Shown: in pieces, positions 7,448-15,804 of the stretch
How positions within the stretch are numbered: position 1 is the first letter of the stretch
How the letters are laid out: the number at the start of each line of letters is the position of its first letter
NCBI GenBank assembly: GCA_002404755.1
Contig: DHKI01000018.1
Coordinates: 1 to 15,895 of the forward strand
Direction of reading: 5' to 3'
Length of the DNA: 15,895 nucleotides
Source of the DNA: Clostridiales bacterium UBA4698
GTDB taxonomy: Bacteria > Bacillota > Clostridia > TANB77 > UBA1234
Program-made: the position numbers and the translations under genes
The notes under the pieces: generated by a model
Told to the model about the DNA's origin: nothing
The model's input: the letters and a program-made list of their open reading frames with translations, nothing else
The model's database searches: none

Positions 7448-7457
7448 ATGATATAAA
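7429..7457 (+). promoter_or_regulatory. Predicted promoter overlapping the dgkA terminator
   Basis: TTGATA (7429-7434), a 17-bp spacer and TATAAA (7452-7457) with TGA directly before it (extended -10 TGn) lie 36 bp ahead of the next gene. The -35 is in the 3' arm of the terminator and the spacer contains its T tract, so the end of one transcript and the start of the next share the same bases. Confidence 0.45.
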
Positions 7458-7492
7458 AATTAAGACAAGACTATATAGAAAGTGAGAAAAAT

Positions 7493-8032
7493 ATGATTAC
7501 AGAAGATAAAAAAATATATTTGTTACTAATGCATACAAAAACAATACCATCTAAAATAGTAAAGCTATTTACGAGGTATGCATACAGTCATGTGGCGATT
7601 GCATTAGACAAAAATTGTGAAACTGTATATAGCTTTGGAAGAAGAAAGTTAAATTCCATTTTAAATGGTGGATTTAGTGTAGAAAAAAGAGATGGTGCAT
7701 TCTTTAAAAAGTTTAATCAAACGGATTGTGTAATATATGAAGCCAACGTTTCAAAAAAGCAATATGATAACTTAAGAATGACACTAGAAGACATGCAAAA
7801 AAATATTGAAGAATATAAATATGATTTTATAGGCATAGTTCCAAGATTTTTTGGAATACCATTTACAATAAAAAATAGATATGTTTGTAGTTATTTTATA
7901 GCAAGTTTACTAGAGAAAAATGATATATATAAATTCGAAAAACCAGCATGTTTAACAAAGCCAAAAGATTTTGAAAACTTGAAGGGCTTTAAAGAAATAT
8001 ACAGAGGGAAATTTTTAGAGTGGAAAGGTTAA
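7493..8032 (+). CDS. Permuted NlpC/P60 (YiiX-like) cysteine hydrolase
   Basis: The 179-residue protein fits the circularly permuted papain-like NlpC/P60 group (YiiX/YebB-like, related to LRAT). The catalytic His comes first (SHVAIAL, His33, after an N-terminal strand) and the catalytic Cys last (RYVCSYFIASLL, Cys132, at the start of a helix). This is the reverse of classical NlpC order. Family members are thiol hydrolases or acyltransferases acting on amides or lipids; the substrate here is unknown. Conserved-looking parts are VYSFGRR after the His strand and DFIGIVPRFFGIPF before the Cys. No signal peptide or membrane span is seen, so it is probably cytoplasmic rather than a secreted wall hydrolase. 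AAAGTGAG precedes ATG 7493. It appears to be a single-gene unit. Confidence 0.75.
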   Translation: MITEDKKIYLLLMHTKTIPSKIVKLFTRYAYSHVAIALDKNCETVYSFGRRKLNSILNGGFSVEKRDGAFFKKFNQTDCVIYEANVSKKQYDNLRMTLEDMQKNIEEYKYDFIGIVPRFFGIPFTIKNRYVCSYFIASLLEKNDIYKFEKPACLTKPKDFENLKGFKEIYRGKFLEWKG

Positions 8033-8062
8033 CTTTATACCAAAAACATTTTACAAATTCAC

Positions 8063-8091
8063 TGTCCATAGTATGTTATATGATGTATAAT
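8063..8091 (+). promoter_or_regulatory. Possible polA promoter
   Basis: A perfect TATAAT lies at 8086-8091, 55 bp before the polA start codon. The sequence 17 bp upstream (TGTCCA, 8063-8068) matches the -35 consensus at only three positions, so the -10 is the main evidence. No terminator is visible for the preceding gene. Confidence 0.4.
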
Positions 8092-8146
8092 TATAAATGT
8101 TAAAAAAGAAGATAATAAATAGAAATAAATCTTAAGGAGAAAAGAT

Positions 8147-10765
8147 ATGAGTAAATTAGTTGCAATTGATGGAAACAGTATTATGAATAGAGCTTTTTAT
8201 GGAATTATGAATTCCAAGCTTCTTATGACATCGGATGGCATTTATACAAATGCAATATATGGTTTCTTATCAATTTTGAATAAATTATTGCAGGATGAAA
8301 ATCCTGATTATATATGTGTTGCTTTTGACTTGAAAGCACCTACATTTAGACATAAAAAATATGAAGAATACAAGGCGACAAGAAAAGGAATGCCGGATGA
8401 ACTTAGAGTACAAATGCCAATAATTAAAGATATTTTAAAAGCAATGAACATAAAAATATTAGAATTAGAAGGTTATGAAGCAGATGATATTTTAGGCACA
8501 ATTTCAAAGTATGGTGATGAAAATGGCATGGAGGTCTTGCTTCTTACAGGAGATAGAGATTATTTGCAACTTGCAACAGACAAAGTTACAGTAAGAATTC
8601 CAACAACCAAGATGGGAAAAACAGATTATGCTGATTATACCCCAGAAGTTATTTATGAAAAGTTTGGAATAGAACCAATGCAATTTATTGAAATAAAAGG
8701 TCTTATGGGAGATACATCAGATAATATTCCAGGAGTTCCGGGAGTGGGCGAGAAAACAGCATTTTCACTAATAACAAAATACAAAAATCTAGATACAATT
8801 TATAATGCACTTGATAGTGGTGAGGAGCTAGAAGGAATAAAAGGCAAGCTTAAAGAAAAATTAATTGAAAACAAAGATTTAGCATATCTTTCAAGAGAGC
8901 TTGGCACAATTTATAAAGAGGTTCCGCTTGCAATAACTCTTGAAGACATTAAAAGAGTAGAGCCTAACAATGATGAACTTTATAATCTTTTTGCAAAGCT
9001 TCAACTTAAAAAGTTTATAGAAAGCATGAATTTGAAAGCAAATGAAAATAAAATAGTTTCAACATTTGATGATTCTAAAATAGAAACAGAAGATTTAGAA
9101 AAATTAGAATTGAAAGACATAAAAGAGTTGGCATATTATTATGACGACGGTTTAGCTGTATATGCAAATGGAAAAGCTTATTATAAAAAGAATCCTTCAA
9201 AAGAAGATTTAGAAAAAATATTTGCAAGTGATGTTTTAAAAATAGGTTTTAAAGAAAAAGAAATGTATTTGAAACTTAAGCAAATGGACATTATTCCAAA
9301 TAACTTAATGTTTGATTTGGAAATTGCGGCATATATAATGAATCCATCTAAATCAACATATAAGCTAGATGACATCATAATGGAAGAATTAAATATTATC
9401 GTAGAAAATAAAACATCAAATGAGCAAATATCGTTTGAAGGTTTTGGCGACGAGGCAAAAGACAATAAAGAAGAGCTTGCTAAATATGCTAGATATATAT
9501 ATAAGTGTAAAGAGAAATATGAAGAAGAGCTAAAAGAAAAAGAGCAATTAAAATTGTTTAGTGAAGTTGAAATGCCACTTGTAAAAGTGCTTGCAGAGAT
9601 GGAATACATTGGTGTATATGTGGATAAAGAAATGCTTAAAGAGTATTCTGTATCATTAAATCAAAAGGTTGATGAGCTTACAAAAGACATATATCAAACA
9701 GCAGGAATAGAATTTAATATAAATTCTCCAAAGCAACTTGGAGAGGTGCTATTTGAAAAATTGAATTTGCCAATAATAAAGAAAACAAAAACAGGATATT
9801 CAACCGATGGAGATGTGTTAGAAAAATTAAAAGAAGAACATCCTGTAATAGATAAAATCTTAGAGTATAGAACGCTTAGTAAGTTGAAGGCAACATATGT
9901 TGATGGAATGTTGCCACTTATAAATGAAAAAACACAAAGAATACATGCCAAATTTAATCAGACTGTTACAGCAACAGGTAGAATAAGTTGCACAGATCCT
10001 AATCTTCAAAACATACCAATAAGAACAGAAATAGGAAGAGAACTTAGAAAAATATTTGTAGCAAAAGAAGGCTGCATGTTAATCGATGCGGATTACTCAC
10101 AAGTTGAACTTAGAGTGCTAGCACATATGTCAGGCGATGAAACAATGATAAAAGCTTTTAACGATGATGTTGATGTACATGCAATGACTGCTTCACAAGT
10201 ATTCAATGTGCCACTAGAAGAAGTTACAAAACAAATGAGAAGCGAAGCAAAAGCTGTAAACTTTGGAATTGTCTATGGAATAAGTGATTTTGGCTTGGCT
10301 ACAAATATAGGAATAGGCAGAAAAAAAGCAAAAGAATATATAGAAAAATATTTTGAAAAATATCCTAAAATAAAAGAGTACATGGATAATGCGGTAGAAC
10401 ATTGCAAAGAAAAGGGATATGTCGAAACATTATGGGGCAGAAGAAGATATGTACCAGAAATAAAATCTAATAATTATAATGTAAGACAGTTTGGAGAAAG
10501 AGTAGCAATGAATGCACCTATTCAAGGAACAGCAGCGGATATAATAAAAATAGCAATGGTAAATATCGAAAAAGAACTAGAAGAGAGAAAACTAAAATCA
10601 AAACTGATATTACAAGTTCATGACGAACTTGTAATTGAAGCACCAGAGGACGAAATTGAAATATCAAAAGAATTGTTAGTTAGAAACATGCAAAATGTAA
10701 TAAAAATGAAAGTGCCACTAAAAGCAGAAGCTGGAATAGGCAAGACGTGGTATGAGGCACATTAA
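8147..10765 (+). CDS. polA: DNA polymerase I
   Basis: Pol I fills gaps and removes RNA primers at Okazaki fragments and in excision repair. The 872-residue protein has the full-length layout. A 5'-nuclease domain at about 1-290 contains IDGNSIMNRAFYG, YEADDILG, TGDRDYLQL and the helix-hairpin-helix region GDTSDNIPGVPGVGEKTA. A middle domain at about 300-470 follows, then the polymerase domain. Motif A is DADYSQVELR (Asp647), motif B is RSEAKAVNFGIVYG (with the Phe typical of Pol I), and motif C is VHDELV (Asp826). The middle domain lacks the DxE of proofreading motif I (the matching region reads YYYDDGLAVYANG), so 3'-5' exonuclease activity is probably lost, as in Taq and Bacillus stearothermophilus Pol I. 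AAGGAG precedes ATG 8147. An intrinsic terminator follows. Confidence 0.98.
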   Translation: MSKLVAIDGNSIMNRAFYGIMNSKLLMTSDGIYTNAIYGFLSILNKLLQDENPDYICVAFDLKAPTFRHKKYEEYKATRKGMPDELRVQMPIIKDILKAMNIKILELEGYEADDILGTISKYGDENGMEVLLLTGDRDYLQLATDKVTVRIPTTKMGKTDYADYTPEVIYEKFGIEPMQFIEIKGLMGDTSDNIPGVPGVGEKTAFSLITKYKNLDTIYNALDSGEELEGIKGKLKEKLIENKDLAYLSRELGTIYKEVPLAITLEDIKRVEPNNDELYNLFAKLQLKKFIESMNLKANENKIVSTFDDSKIETEDLEKLELKDIKELAYYYDDGLAVYANGKAYYKKNPSKEDLEKIFASDVLKIGFKEKEMYLKLKQMDIIPNNLMFDLEIAAYIMNPSKSTYKLDDIIMEELNIIVENKTSNEQISFEGFGDEAKDNKEELAKYARYIYKCKEKYEEELKEKEQLKLFSEVEMPLVKVLAEMEYIGVYVDKEMLKEYSVSLNQKVDELTKDIYQTAGIEFNINSPKQLGEVLFEKLNLPIIKKTKTGYSTDGDVLEKLKEEHPVIDKILEYRTLSKLKATYVDGMLPLINEKTQRIHAKFNQTVTATGRISCTDPNLQNIPIRTEIGRELRKIFVAKEGCMLIDADYSQVELRVLAHMSGDETMIKAFNDDVDVHAMTASQVFNVPLEEVTKQMRSEAKAVNFGIVYGISDFGLATNIGIGRKKAKEYIEKYFEKYPKIKEYMDNAVEHCKEKGYVETLWGRRRYVPEIKSNNYNVRQFGERVAMNAPIQGTAADIIKIAMVNIEKELEERKLKSKLILQVHDELVIEAPEDEIEISKELLVRNMQNVIKMKVPLKAEAGIGKTWYEAH

Positions 10766-10784
10766 TAAAATAAATATAATGGGT

Positions 10785-10818
10785 AAAGGGCTATTTGAAG
10801 TGTCGCAAATAGCCTTTT
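10785..10818 (+). terminator. Intrinsic terminator of polA
   Basis: GGCTATTTG (10789-10797) pairs perfectly with CAAATAGCC (10806-10814) across an 8-base loop, followed by TTTT. One G-T pair and three A-T pairs extend the stem at the base. It starts about 20 bp after the polA stop. Confidence 0.85.
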
Positions 10819-10927
10819 ATTAATTTAAGAGTATATTGATGGGATAATTATCATCTTGTTATTTGCAATAGTGAAAAATTTTTGACGTTAAAATGCCGAA
10901 ATATAGGCGAAAAATAAATAAATATAG

Positions 10928-10984
10928 AAATTTTTTAAAAAAATTCAAAAAAACTATTGACATTTGTTTGCGAAAGAGTATAAT
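10928..10984 (+). promoter_or_regulatory. ctsR operon promoter with A/T-tract upstream element
   Basis: A perfect TTGACA (10957-10962) and perfect TATAAT (10979-10984) are 16 bp apart, the strongest promoter in the window. Directly upstream, 10928-10953 is T and A runs that could act as an UP element. The predicted start of transcription, near 10991, abuts the CtsR box. The stretch from 10819 to 10927 shows nothing further I can support. Confidence 0.85.
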
Positions 10985-10995
10985 AATAAATTGAA

Positions 10996-11012
10996 AGTCA
11001 AAGAAAGTCAAA
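10996..11012 (+). promoter_or_regulatory. CtsR operator (heptad direct repeat)
   Basis: AGTCAAA (10996-11002), spacer GAA, AGTCAAA (11006-11012) is a perfect match to the known CtsR box RGTCAAA-NAN-RGTCAAA. It lies at the expected transcription start just after the -10, so bound CtsR should block initiation. This indicates autoregulation of the operon and heat or stress induction when McsB or heat inactivates CtsR. Confidence 0.93.
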
Positions 11013-11048
11013 GTGAGACTTAAGGCAATAAAAAAGGAGGCGGGATCG

Positions 11049-11495
11049 ATGAGGCTTTCAGAAGTAATTGAAGCATATATTAAGAAGATGATGGATGACA
11101 ATGATGATTTTTTTGAGTTTGGCAGAAATGAGTTAGCTGAATACTTTAACTGTGTGCCATCGCAAATAAATTATGTTATATCTACTAGATTTAATCCTGA
11201 AAAAGGCTATTATGTAGAAAGCCGAAAAGGCGGAGGCGGTAATATAAAAATTAGGAGAGTTGATATGACAAAAAATGATTACATCATGCATATAATTAAT
11301 GCTATAGATGGAAGTTTAACACAGCAAGAGGCGAGCATAATTATAAAGAACATGTTGGATTATAATGTGATAAATGAGGATATGGCAAAACTTATTAAGA
11401 TTGCGACTAACGATAAAGTTCTTGGATTACCAGTTGAATATAAAGATGATGTTAGAACGAGAATCTTAAAAAATATGCTTATTAATTTAGTGTAG
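11049..11495 (+). CDS. ctsR: Transcriptional repressor CtsR
   Basis: CtsR is the dimeric winged-helix repressor of class III heat-shock genes (clp genes) in Firmicutes. The 148-residue product has the DNA-binding domain at about residues 5-70, with the helix-turn-helix GRNELAEYFNCVPSQINYVI, then STRFNPEKGYYVESR and the glycine wing RKGGGGNIKI that enters the minor groove. The C-terminal helical part (about 75-148) is the dimerisation region with the McsB/ClpC target surface. ATG 11049 is chosen because AAGGAGG at 11034-11040 lies 8 bases before it and the protein then starts MRLSEVIEAYIK, as in homologues. The in-frame GTG at 11013 touches the operator and has no binding site. First gene of ctsR-mcsA-mcsB-clpC. 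Confidence 0.96.
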   Translation: MRLSEVIEAYIKKMMDDNDDFFEFGRNELAEYFNCVPSQINYVISTRFNPEKGYYVESRKGGGGNIKIRRVDMTKNDYIMHIINAIDGSLTQQEASIIIKNMLDYNVINEDMAKLIKIATNDKVLGLPVEYKDDVRTRILKNMLINLV

Positions 11496-11548
11496 GTATG
11501 CTTTAGTTTAAAAAATAGATTGTTATTTATGGGATTGGAGTGATTTTT

Positions 11549-12094
11549 ATGAAATGTCAAAATTGTGGAATGAATGAGGCTAACGTTAGTTATACAGAAA
11601 TTATAAATGGAAAGAAGACGCATGTTGTTCTATGCGACAAATGTGCAAATGAAATGAATGTTGGAATGAATATGAATTTCGATTTTGATTTTAATGATGT
11701 TTTTGGAGCATTTTTCAACGAACCAAGTTTAGTGAAAACATTAACACAAGCGGAGCCTATTGCTTGCGATAAATGTGGAACAACTTATGATGAATTCACT
11801 AATACAGGAATGTTTGGATGTGACAATTGTTACAATGTTTTCTCGGATAGACTTGATAATGTTTTACCAAGATTACAAGGTGCCAATAGACATGTTGGTA
11901 GAAGATTAAATAATATAAACAAACCTGCAAACGTGGTAAATTCAAAGAGTAAAAAAGAGAAGACAGAACTTGAAAAATTGCAAGATGAGTTAAAAACTTG
12001 TATTGAAAAAGAAGAATACGAGAAGGCAGCTGTTATAAGAGATAAAATTAAAAAAATAGAATCGAAATCAAAAGATGTAGAAAGAGGTGAGTAA
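11549..12094 (+). CDS. mcsA: McsA, zinc-binding activator of the McsB arginine kinase
   Basis: McsA binds McsB and stimulates its arginine-kinase activity. The 181-residue protein has CxxC pairs that bind zinc: CQNCG at the N terminus with CDKCANE, then CDKCGTTYDEF with CDNCYNVF. An acidic, Phe/Asp-rich linker separates them (about 45-60), and a C-terminal UVR motif lies at about 145-175 (LEKLQDELKTCIEKEEYEKA and the KAAVIRDKIKKIE helix), which mediates contacts with McsB or ClpC. GGAG at 11537-11540 sits 8 bases before ATG 11549; a GTG at 11540 in the same frame lies inside that site and is rejected. mcsB starts 3 bp after the stop. Confidence 0.95.
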   Translation: MKCQNCGMNEANVSYTEIINGKKTHVVLCDKCANEMNVGMNMNFDFDFNDVFGAFFNEPSLVKTLTQAEPIACDKCGTTYDEFTNTGMFGCDNCYNVFSDRLDNVLPRLQGANRHVGRRLNNINKPANVVNSKSKKEKTELEKLQDELKTCIEKEEYEKAAVIRDKIKKIESKSKDVERGE

Positions 12095-12097
12095 TAG

Positions 12098-13102
12098 GTG
12101 AGTTGGTACTTAGAAGATGGTAAAGATAGCGATGTTGTAGTTAGCAGTAGAGTTAGAATAGCAAGAAATATTGCAGGCAAAAAGTTTGTTGGCACTGCTT
12201 CAGATGAAGAATTAAAAGATGTTTTGATGACTATAAAAAATTCTAACATAGATAGTGATTTGCATTTTATAAATTTATCTGACTTGGATGAACTTATGAA
12301 AAATAGTTTGGTCGAAAAGCGTGTGATAAGTAGAGATTTGTTAGAAATGAAAGAAACTGGTATTTTGCTAAATGATACTGAAGACATTTCTATCATGATT
12401 AATGAAGAAGATCATCTTAGAATACAAGTTATGAAACCTGGTTTTAATTTAGATGAGGCATTAAGCGATGCAATAAGAGTCGATGAAAAAATATCTTCTA
12501 AGATTAATTATGCCTATAATGATAAATATGGATTTTTGACGGCTTGTCCAACAAATTTAGGAACAGGGCTTAGAGCGTCAGTTATGTTGCATTTACCTGC
12601 ACTTAGACTTACAGGAAAGATTGAAAAAGTACTCGAAGTTGTAAATAAAGTCAATTTGAATGTAAGAGGTGTGTACGGTGAAGGAACAGAAGCGATTGGC
12701 GATTTGTATCAAGTTTCTAATAAGATAAGTTTGGGAGTGACTGAGGAAGAAATCGTTGAGAATGTCAAATTGATTGTTCAAAAGCTAATTGAACAAGAGA
12801 GAAAAGCTCGAGAATATTTGAAAAATCAAGGCGAAACGTTAGAAGATAAAATTAGTAGAACTTATGGAAATTTGTTATATGCAAGAAAAATGACATATTC
12901 TGAATGTGCAAAACTTATATCAATTGTTAGATTGGGCATAAGTATGGGAATAATAACAGAGATTGATAACGAAAAATTAAATAAAATAAGTATTCTAACT
13001 AAACCAGCTACGCTTCAAAAATACTTGAAGAAAGAACTAAGTGCTGAAGAAAGAGATATAGAAAGAGCAAAAGTGATAAAACAGATAATAGAGAGTAAAT
13101 AA
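12098..13102 (+). CDS. mcsB: Protein-arginine kinase McsB
   Basis: McsB phosphorylates arginine side chains using ATP. Phosphoarginine marks proteins, including CtsR, for ClpC-ClpP degradation. The 334-residue product shows the phosphagen-kinase catalytic domain without the N-terminal helical domain of creatine kinases. Visible motifs are SSRVRIARNI near the N terminus, NEEDHLRIQ (catalytic Glu and substrate loop), TACPTNLGTGLRASV with Cys150 at the position of the reactive Cys, RGVYGEGTEA, and QVSNKISLG. The C-terminal RDIERAKVI fits the RDxxRA motif that binds phosphoarginine allosterically. The start is GTG, preceded by GAGGTGA (12084-12090) inside the end of mcsA, so translation is probably coupled. 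It is slightly shorter than the Bacillus subtilis protein. Confidence 0.96.
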   Translation: MSWYLEDGKDSDVVVSSRVRIARNIAGKKFVGTASDEELKDVLMTIKNSNIDSDLHFINLSDLDELMKNSLVEKRVISRDLLEMKETGILLNDTEDISIMINEEDHLRIQVMKPGFNLDEALSDAIRVDEKISSKINYAYNDKYGFLTACPTNLGTGLRASVMLHLPALRLTGKIEKVLEVVNKVNLNVRGVYGEGTEAIGDLYQVSNKISLGVTEEEIVENVKLIVQKLIEQERKAREYLKNQGETLEDKISRTYGNLLYARKMTYSECAKLISIVRLGISMGIITEIDNEKLNKISILTKPATLQKYLKKELSAEERDIERAKVIKQIIESK

Positions 13103-13120
13103 AAGTAAGGAGGAAAAAAT

Positions 13121-15547
13121 ATGGTATACAAATTCACAAATAGGGCCGAAAAAGCAATAGAGATGGCACAAGAAATTGCAGCAGAGTTAGGACATAATTA
13201 TGTAGGTACAGAACATTTACTATGTGGACTTGTCAGGGAAGGCAGTGGACTTGCATATAAAGTGCTTACAAATCAAGGTGTGACAGAAGATAAAATAATA
13301 GAGATGATAGAAGAATTAATAGGAAGAGGAGAGCCACTAGATGAACTTCCAGAAGGATTCACACCAAGAACAAAAAGAGTTTTTGAAATAAGCTTTATGG
13401 AAGCAAAAAGATTAAATAATAATTATATAGGTACAGAACATATCTTGCTTGGTATAATGAAAGAGGGAGATAGTGTCGCAACAAGAATTATAATGGATTT
13501 AGGAGTAGACATTCAAAAAATGTTTTCAGAACTTTTAAAAACATTAACAGAAGAAAATGCAGGCAATCCAAATCCAAATGCTAAAAGCAAACAAAGTTAT
13601 AATCAAACACCAACATTAAATCAATTTGGTAAAGACTTGACTAATGAAGCAATTGAGGGAAAACTTGACCCAATCATAGGCAGAGAAAATGAAATCGAAA
13701 GAATTATTCAAATACTTAGCAGAAGAACTAAAAACAATCCATGCTTAATAGGTGAACCAGGTGTTGGTAAAACAGCTGTAGTAGAAGCTTTAGCAGAAAA
13801 GATTGTAAGTGGTGAAGTTCCTGAAAATCTAAAAGATAAAAGAGTAGTTTCACTTGATGTTTCTTCAATGGTAGCAGGTGCAAAATACAGAGGTGATTTC
13901 GAAGATAGACTTAAGAAATGTCTTGCCGAAATTAAAAAGAGTGGAAATGTTATATTATTCATAGATGAGATTCATACAATTGTTGGTGCAGGTGCGGCAG
14001 AAGGTGCAATAGATGCAGCTAATATTTTGAAACCGTTACTAGCAAGAGCTGAAATACAAGTGATTGGTGCAACAACTTTGAATGAATATAGAAAGTATAT
14101 AGAAAAAGATGCTGCTCTTGAAAGAAGATTTCAACCGGTTACAGTTGGCGAGCCAACTCAAGAAGAGACAATAGAAATTTTGAAAGGCATTAGAGATAAA
14201 TACGAAGCACATCACAAAGTAAAAATAACTGATGAAGCTATTAAAGCAGCAGTGGAGCTTTCTTCAAGATATATAAATGATAGATATTTGCCAGATAAAG
14301 CAATTGACTTAATGGATGAAGCTGCATCAAAAGTAAAACTAGCTTCATTAACTGCTCCAAAAGAAGTTAAGAAGATTGAAGAAAAGATAGGCGAAATCGT
14401 AAAAGAAAAAGAAGATGCAATAAACGTTCAAGATTTCGAGAAAGCAGCAAAATTAAGAGATAAAGAACAAAAAGAAAAAGAAAAATTAGAAAAAGTTAAA
14501 CTAGAATGGGAGCAAAAGAACCAAATAAAAGAAACAAAAGTGACAGAAGAAGATATAGCAGGAATTGTTTCGAACTGGACTGGAGTTCCTGTTGTAAAAT
14601 TAACAGAGGCAGAAGCCGATAAATTAAAGAATTTGGAGGCTGAACTTCATAAGAGAGTAATTGGCCAAGATGAAGCAATTGTTGCAGTTGCAAAGGCTAT
14701 AAGAAGAGGAAGAGTTGGACTAAAAGATCCAAAGAGACCAATTGGTTCATTTATCTTCTTAGGACCTACAGGTGTTGGTAAAACTGAGACTTGTAAAGCA
14801 CTTGCGGAATGCTTATTTGGAAACGAAAATGCAATGATAAGAGTTGATATGTCTGAGTATATGGAGAAACACACAGTCGCTAAACTAATTGGTGCACCTC
14901 CAGGATATGTAGGATATGAAGAGGGTGGACAATTAACTGAAAAAGTTAGAAGAAAACCTTATAGCGTAATTTTATTCGATGAGATTGAAAAAGCGCATCC
15001 AGATGTATTCAACATATTACTTCAAATCTTAGAAGATGGCAGACTTACAGATTCACAAGGCAGAACAGTAGATTTTAAAAATACAGTAATTATAATGACA
15101 TCAAATATAGGTGCAAGAAGTATTGTCGAAAATAAGGCAATTGGATTTAATGGCGAAGAAAGCAAGAAGAAAAACTATGATCAAATTAAAGATAATGTAA
15201 TGTCAGAATTAAAGAAAGAATTTAGACCAGAATTTTTAAACAGAATAGATGAGATTATAGTATTTAAACCATTAGATGAAAAAGAAATTGAGAAGATTGT
15301 AGACCTTATGATAACGGCATCTACAAAGAGGCTAGAAGAAAGAAAAATCGAAGTTACAGTTACAGATGAGCTTAAGAAATATATTGCAAAAAAAGGCTTT
15401 GACGTAACATATGGCGCTAGACCTTTAAGAAGAGCAATTCAAAATCTTGTTGAAGACAAATTGGCAGAAGAAATCTTAGATGGAAAAATCAAAGATGGAG
15501 ACAAAGTAAAATTAACATACCAAGATGGAGAAGTGAAGATAGTTTAA
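13121..15547 (+). CDS. clpC: ATP-dependent Clp protease ATP-binding subunit ClpC
   Basis: ClpC is the Hsp100 unfoldase that feeds proteins marked by phosphoarginine or delivered by adaptors into ClpP. The 808-residue protein has two N-terminal Clp repeats (about 1-150, both containing YVGTEHLL/YIGTEHIL-type motifs), a linker, and the first AAA+ domain with Walker A GEPGVGKT (211-218) and Walker B VILFIDEIHT. A middle domain with a UVR motif lies at about 425-465 (INVQDFEKAAKLRDKE). The second AAA+ domain has Walker A GPTGVGKT (548-555) and VILFDEIEKAHPDVF. The loop AIGFNG (about 673-678) is the IGF-type ClpP-binding tripeptide, so it should be a protease partner, unlike ClpB. AAGGAGG at 13107-13113 serves ATG 13121. 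Last gene of the CtsR operon; clpP is not in the window. Confidence 0.97.
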   Translation: MVYKFTNRAEKAIEMAQEIAAELGHNYVGTEHLLCGLVREGSGLAYKVLTNQGVTEDKIIEMIEELIGRGEPLDELPEGFTPRTKRVFEISFMEAKRLNNNYIGTEHILLGIMKEGDSVATRIIMDLGVDIQKMFSELLKTLTEENAGNPNPNAKSKQSYNQTPTLNQFGKDLTNEAIEGKLDPIIGRENEIERIIQILSRRTKNNPCLIGEPGVGKTAVVEALAEKIVSGEVPENLKDKRVVSLDVSSMVAGAKYRGDFEDRLKKCLAEIKKSGNVILFIDEIHTIVGAGAAEGAIDAANILKPLLARAEIQVIGATTLNEYRKYIEKDAALERRFQPVTVGEPTQEETIEILKGIRDKYEAHHKVKITDEAIKAAVELSSRYINDRYLPDKAIDLMDEAASKVKLASLTAPKEVKKIEEKIGEIVKEKEDAINVQDFEKAAKLRDKEQKEKEKLEKVKLEWEQKNQIKETKVTEEDIAGIVSNWTGVPVVKLTEAEADKLKNLEAELHKRVIGQDEAIVAVAKAIRRGRVGLKDPKRPIGSFIFLGPTGVGKTETCKALAECLFGNENAMIRVDMSEYMEKHTVAKLIGAPPGYVGYEEGGQLTEKVRRKPYSVILFDEIEKAHPDVFNILLQILEDGRLTDSQGRTVDFKNTVIIMTSNIGARSIVENKAIGFNGEESKKKNYDQIKDNVMSELKKEFRPEFLNRIDEIIVFKPLDEKEIEKIVDLMITASTKRLEERKIEVTVTDELKKYIAKKGFDVTYGARPLRRAIQNLVEDKLAEEILDGKIKDGDKVKLTYQDGEVKIV

Positions 15548-15567
15548 TAGATAAAAAATAGTGAATG

Positions 15568-15761
15568 CCCCCAAGTAGTGTTTGATTATTCGGCAATTTA
15601 CATGAAATTAGAAATATTTAAAGAAGCAATGATAAATATTCCGTTAAAACTTTCCGTATGTCCTAAGGAGCTGTTTAGGAAAGTTAAGGAATATATCATT
15701 GCTTCTTTTAAGATTTCTTTGAAATGTAACTCTTGCCGAATAATCAAACACTACTTGGGGG
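15568..15761. repeat. 194-bp near-palindrome with 29-bp perfect outer arms
   Basis: The 29 bases at 15568-15596 (start CCCCCAAGTAGTG, end CGGCAA) are the exact reverse complement of 15733-15761. Inside, complementarity continues with small bulges: a 15-bp identical pair at 15620-15634 and 15694-15708, and AACTTTCC (15648-15655) with GGAAAGTT (15678-15685). The centre can form CCTAA/TTAGG. The whole could fold into one long hairpin. It begins 21 bp after clpC. There is no T run after it, so it is not a standard terminator. No convincing target-site duplication is visible. It could be a MITE-like element or a structured RNA. The 80-codon frame across it is considered chance. Confidence 0.9.
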
Positions 15762-15804
15762 GTAGCAGCAATCTGCAGTGTTATAAGACATGTAAAAATG
15801 TATT

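Noticed and set aside
10882..10910. Second promoter upstream of ctsR starting at TTGACG
   Set aside because: No acceptable -10 is found at 16-18 bp; the nearest candidate, TATAGG, is only 14 bp away.
11013..11048. GTG start extending ctsR by 12 codons
   Set aside because: It touches the CtsR operator and has no binding site, while ATG 11049 has an ideal AAGGAGG and matches the family N terminus.
11830..12396. 188-codon open frame on the - strand
   Set aside because: It lies antisense to mcsA and mcsB, which are certain, and shows the same Ser/Phe/Leu-rich antisense composition.
15568..15762. Intrinsic terminator for the clpC operon
   Set aside because: The hairpin is far too long and no T tract follows the 3' arm. 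It might still stop or protect the transcript, but not as a classical terminator.
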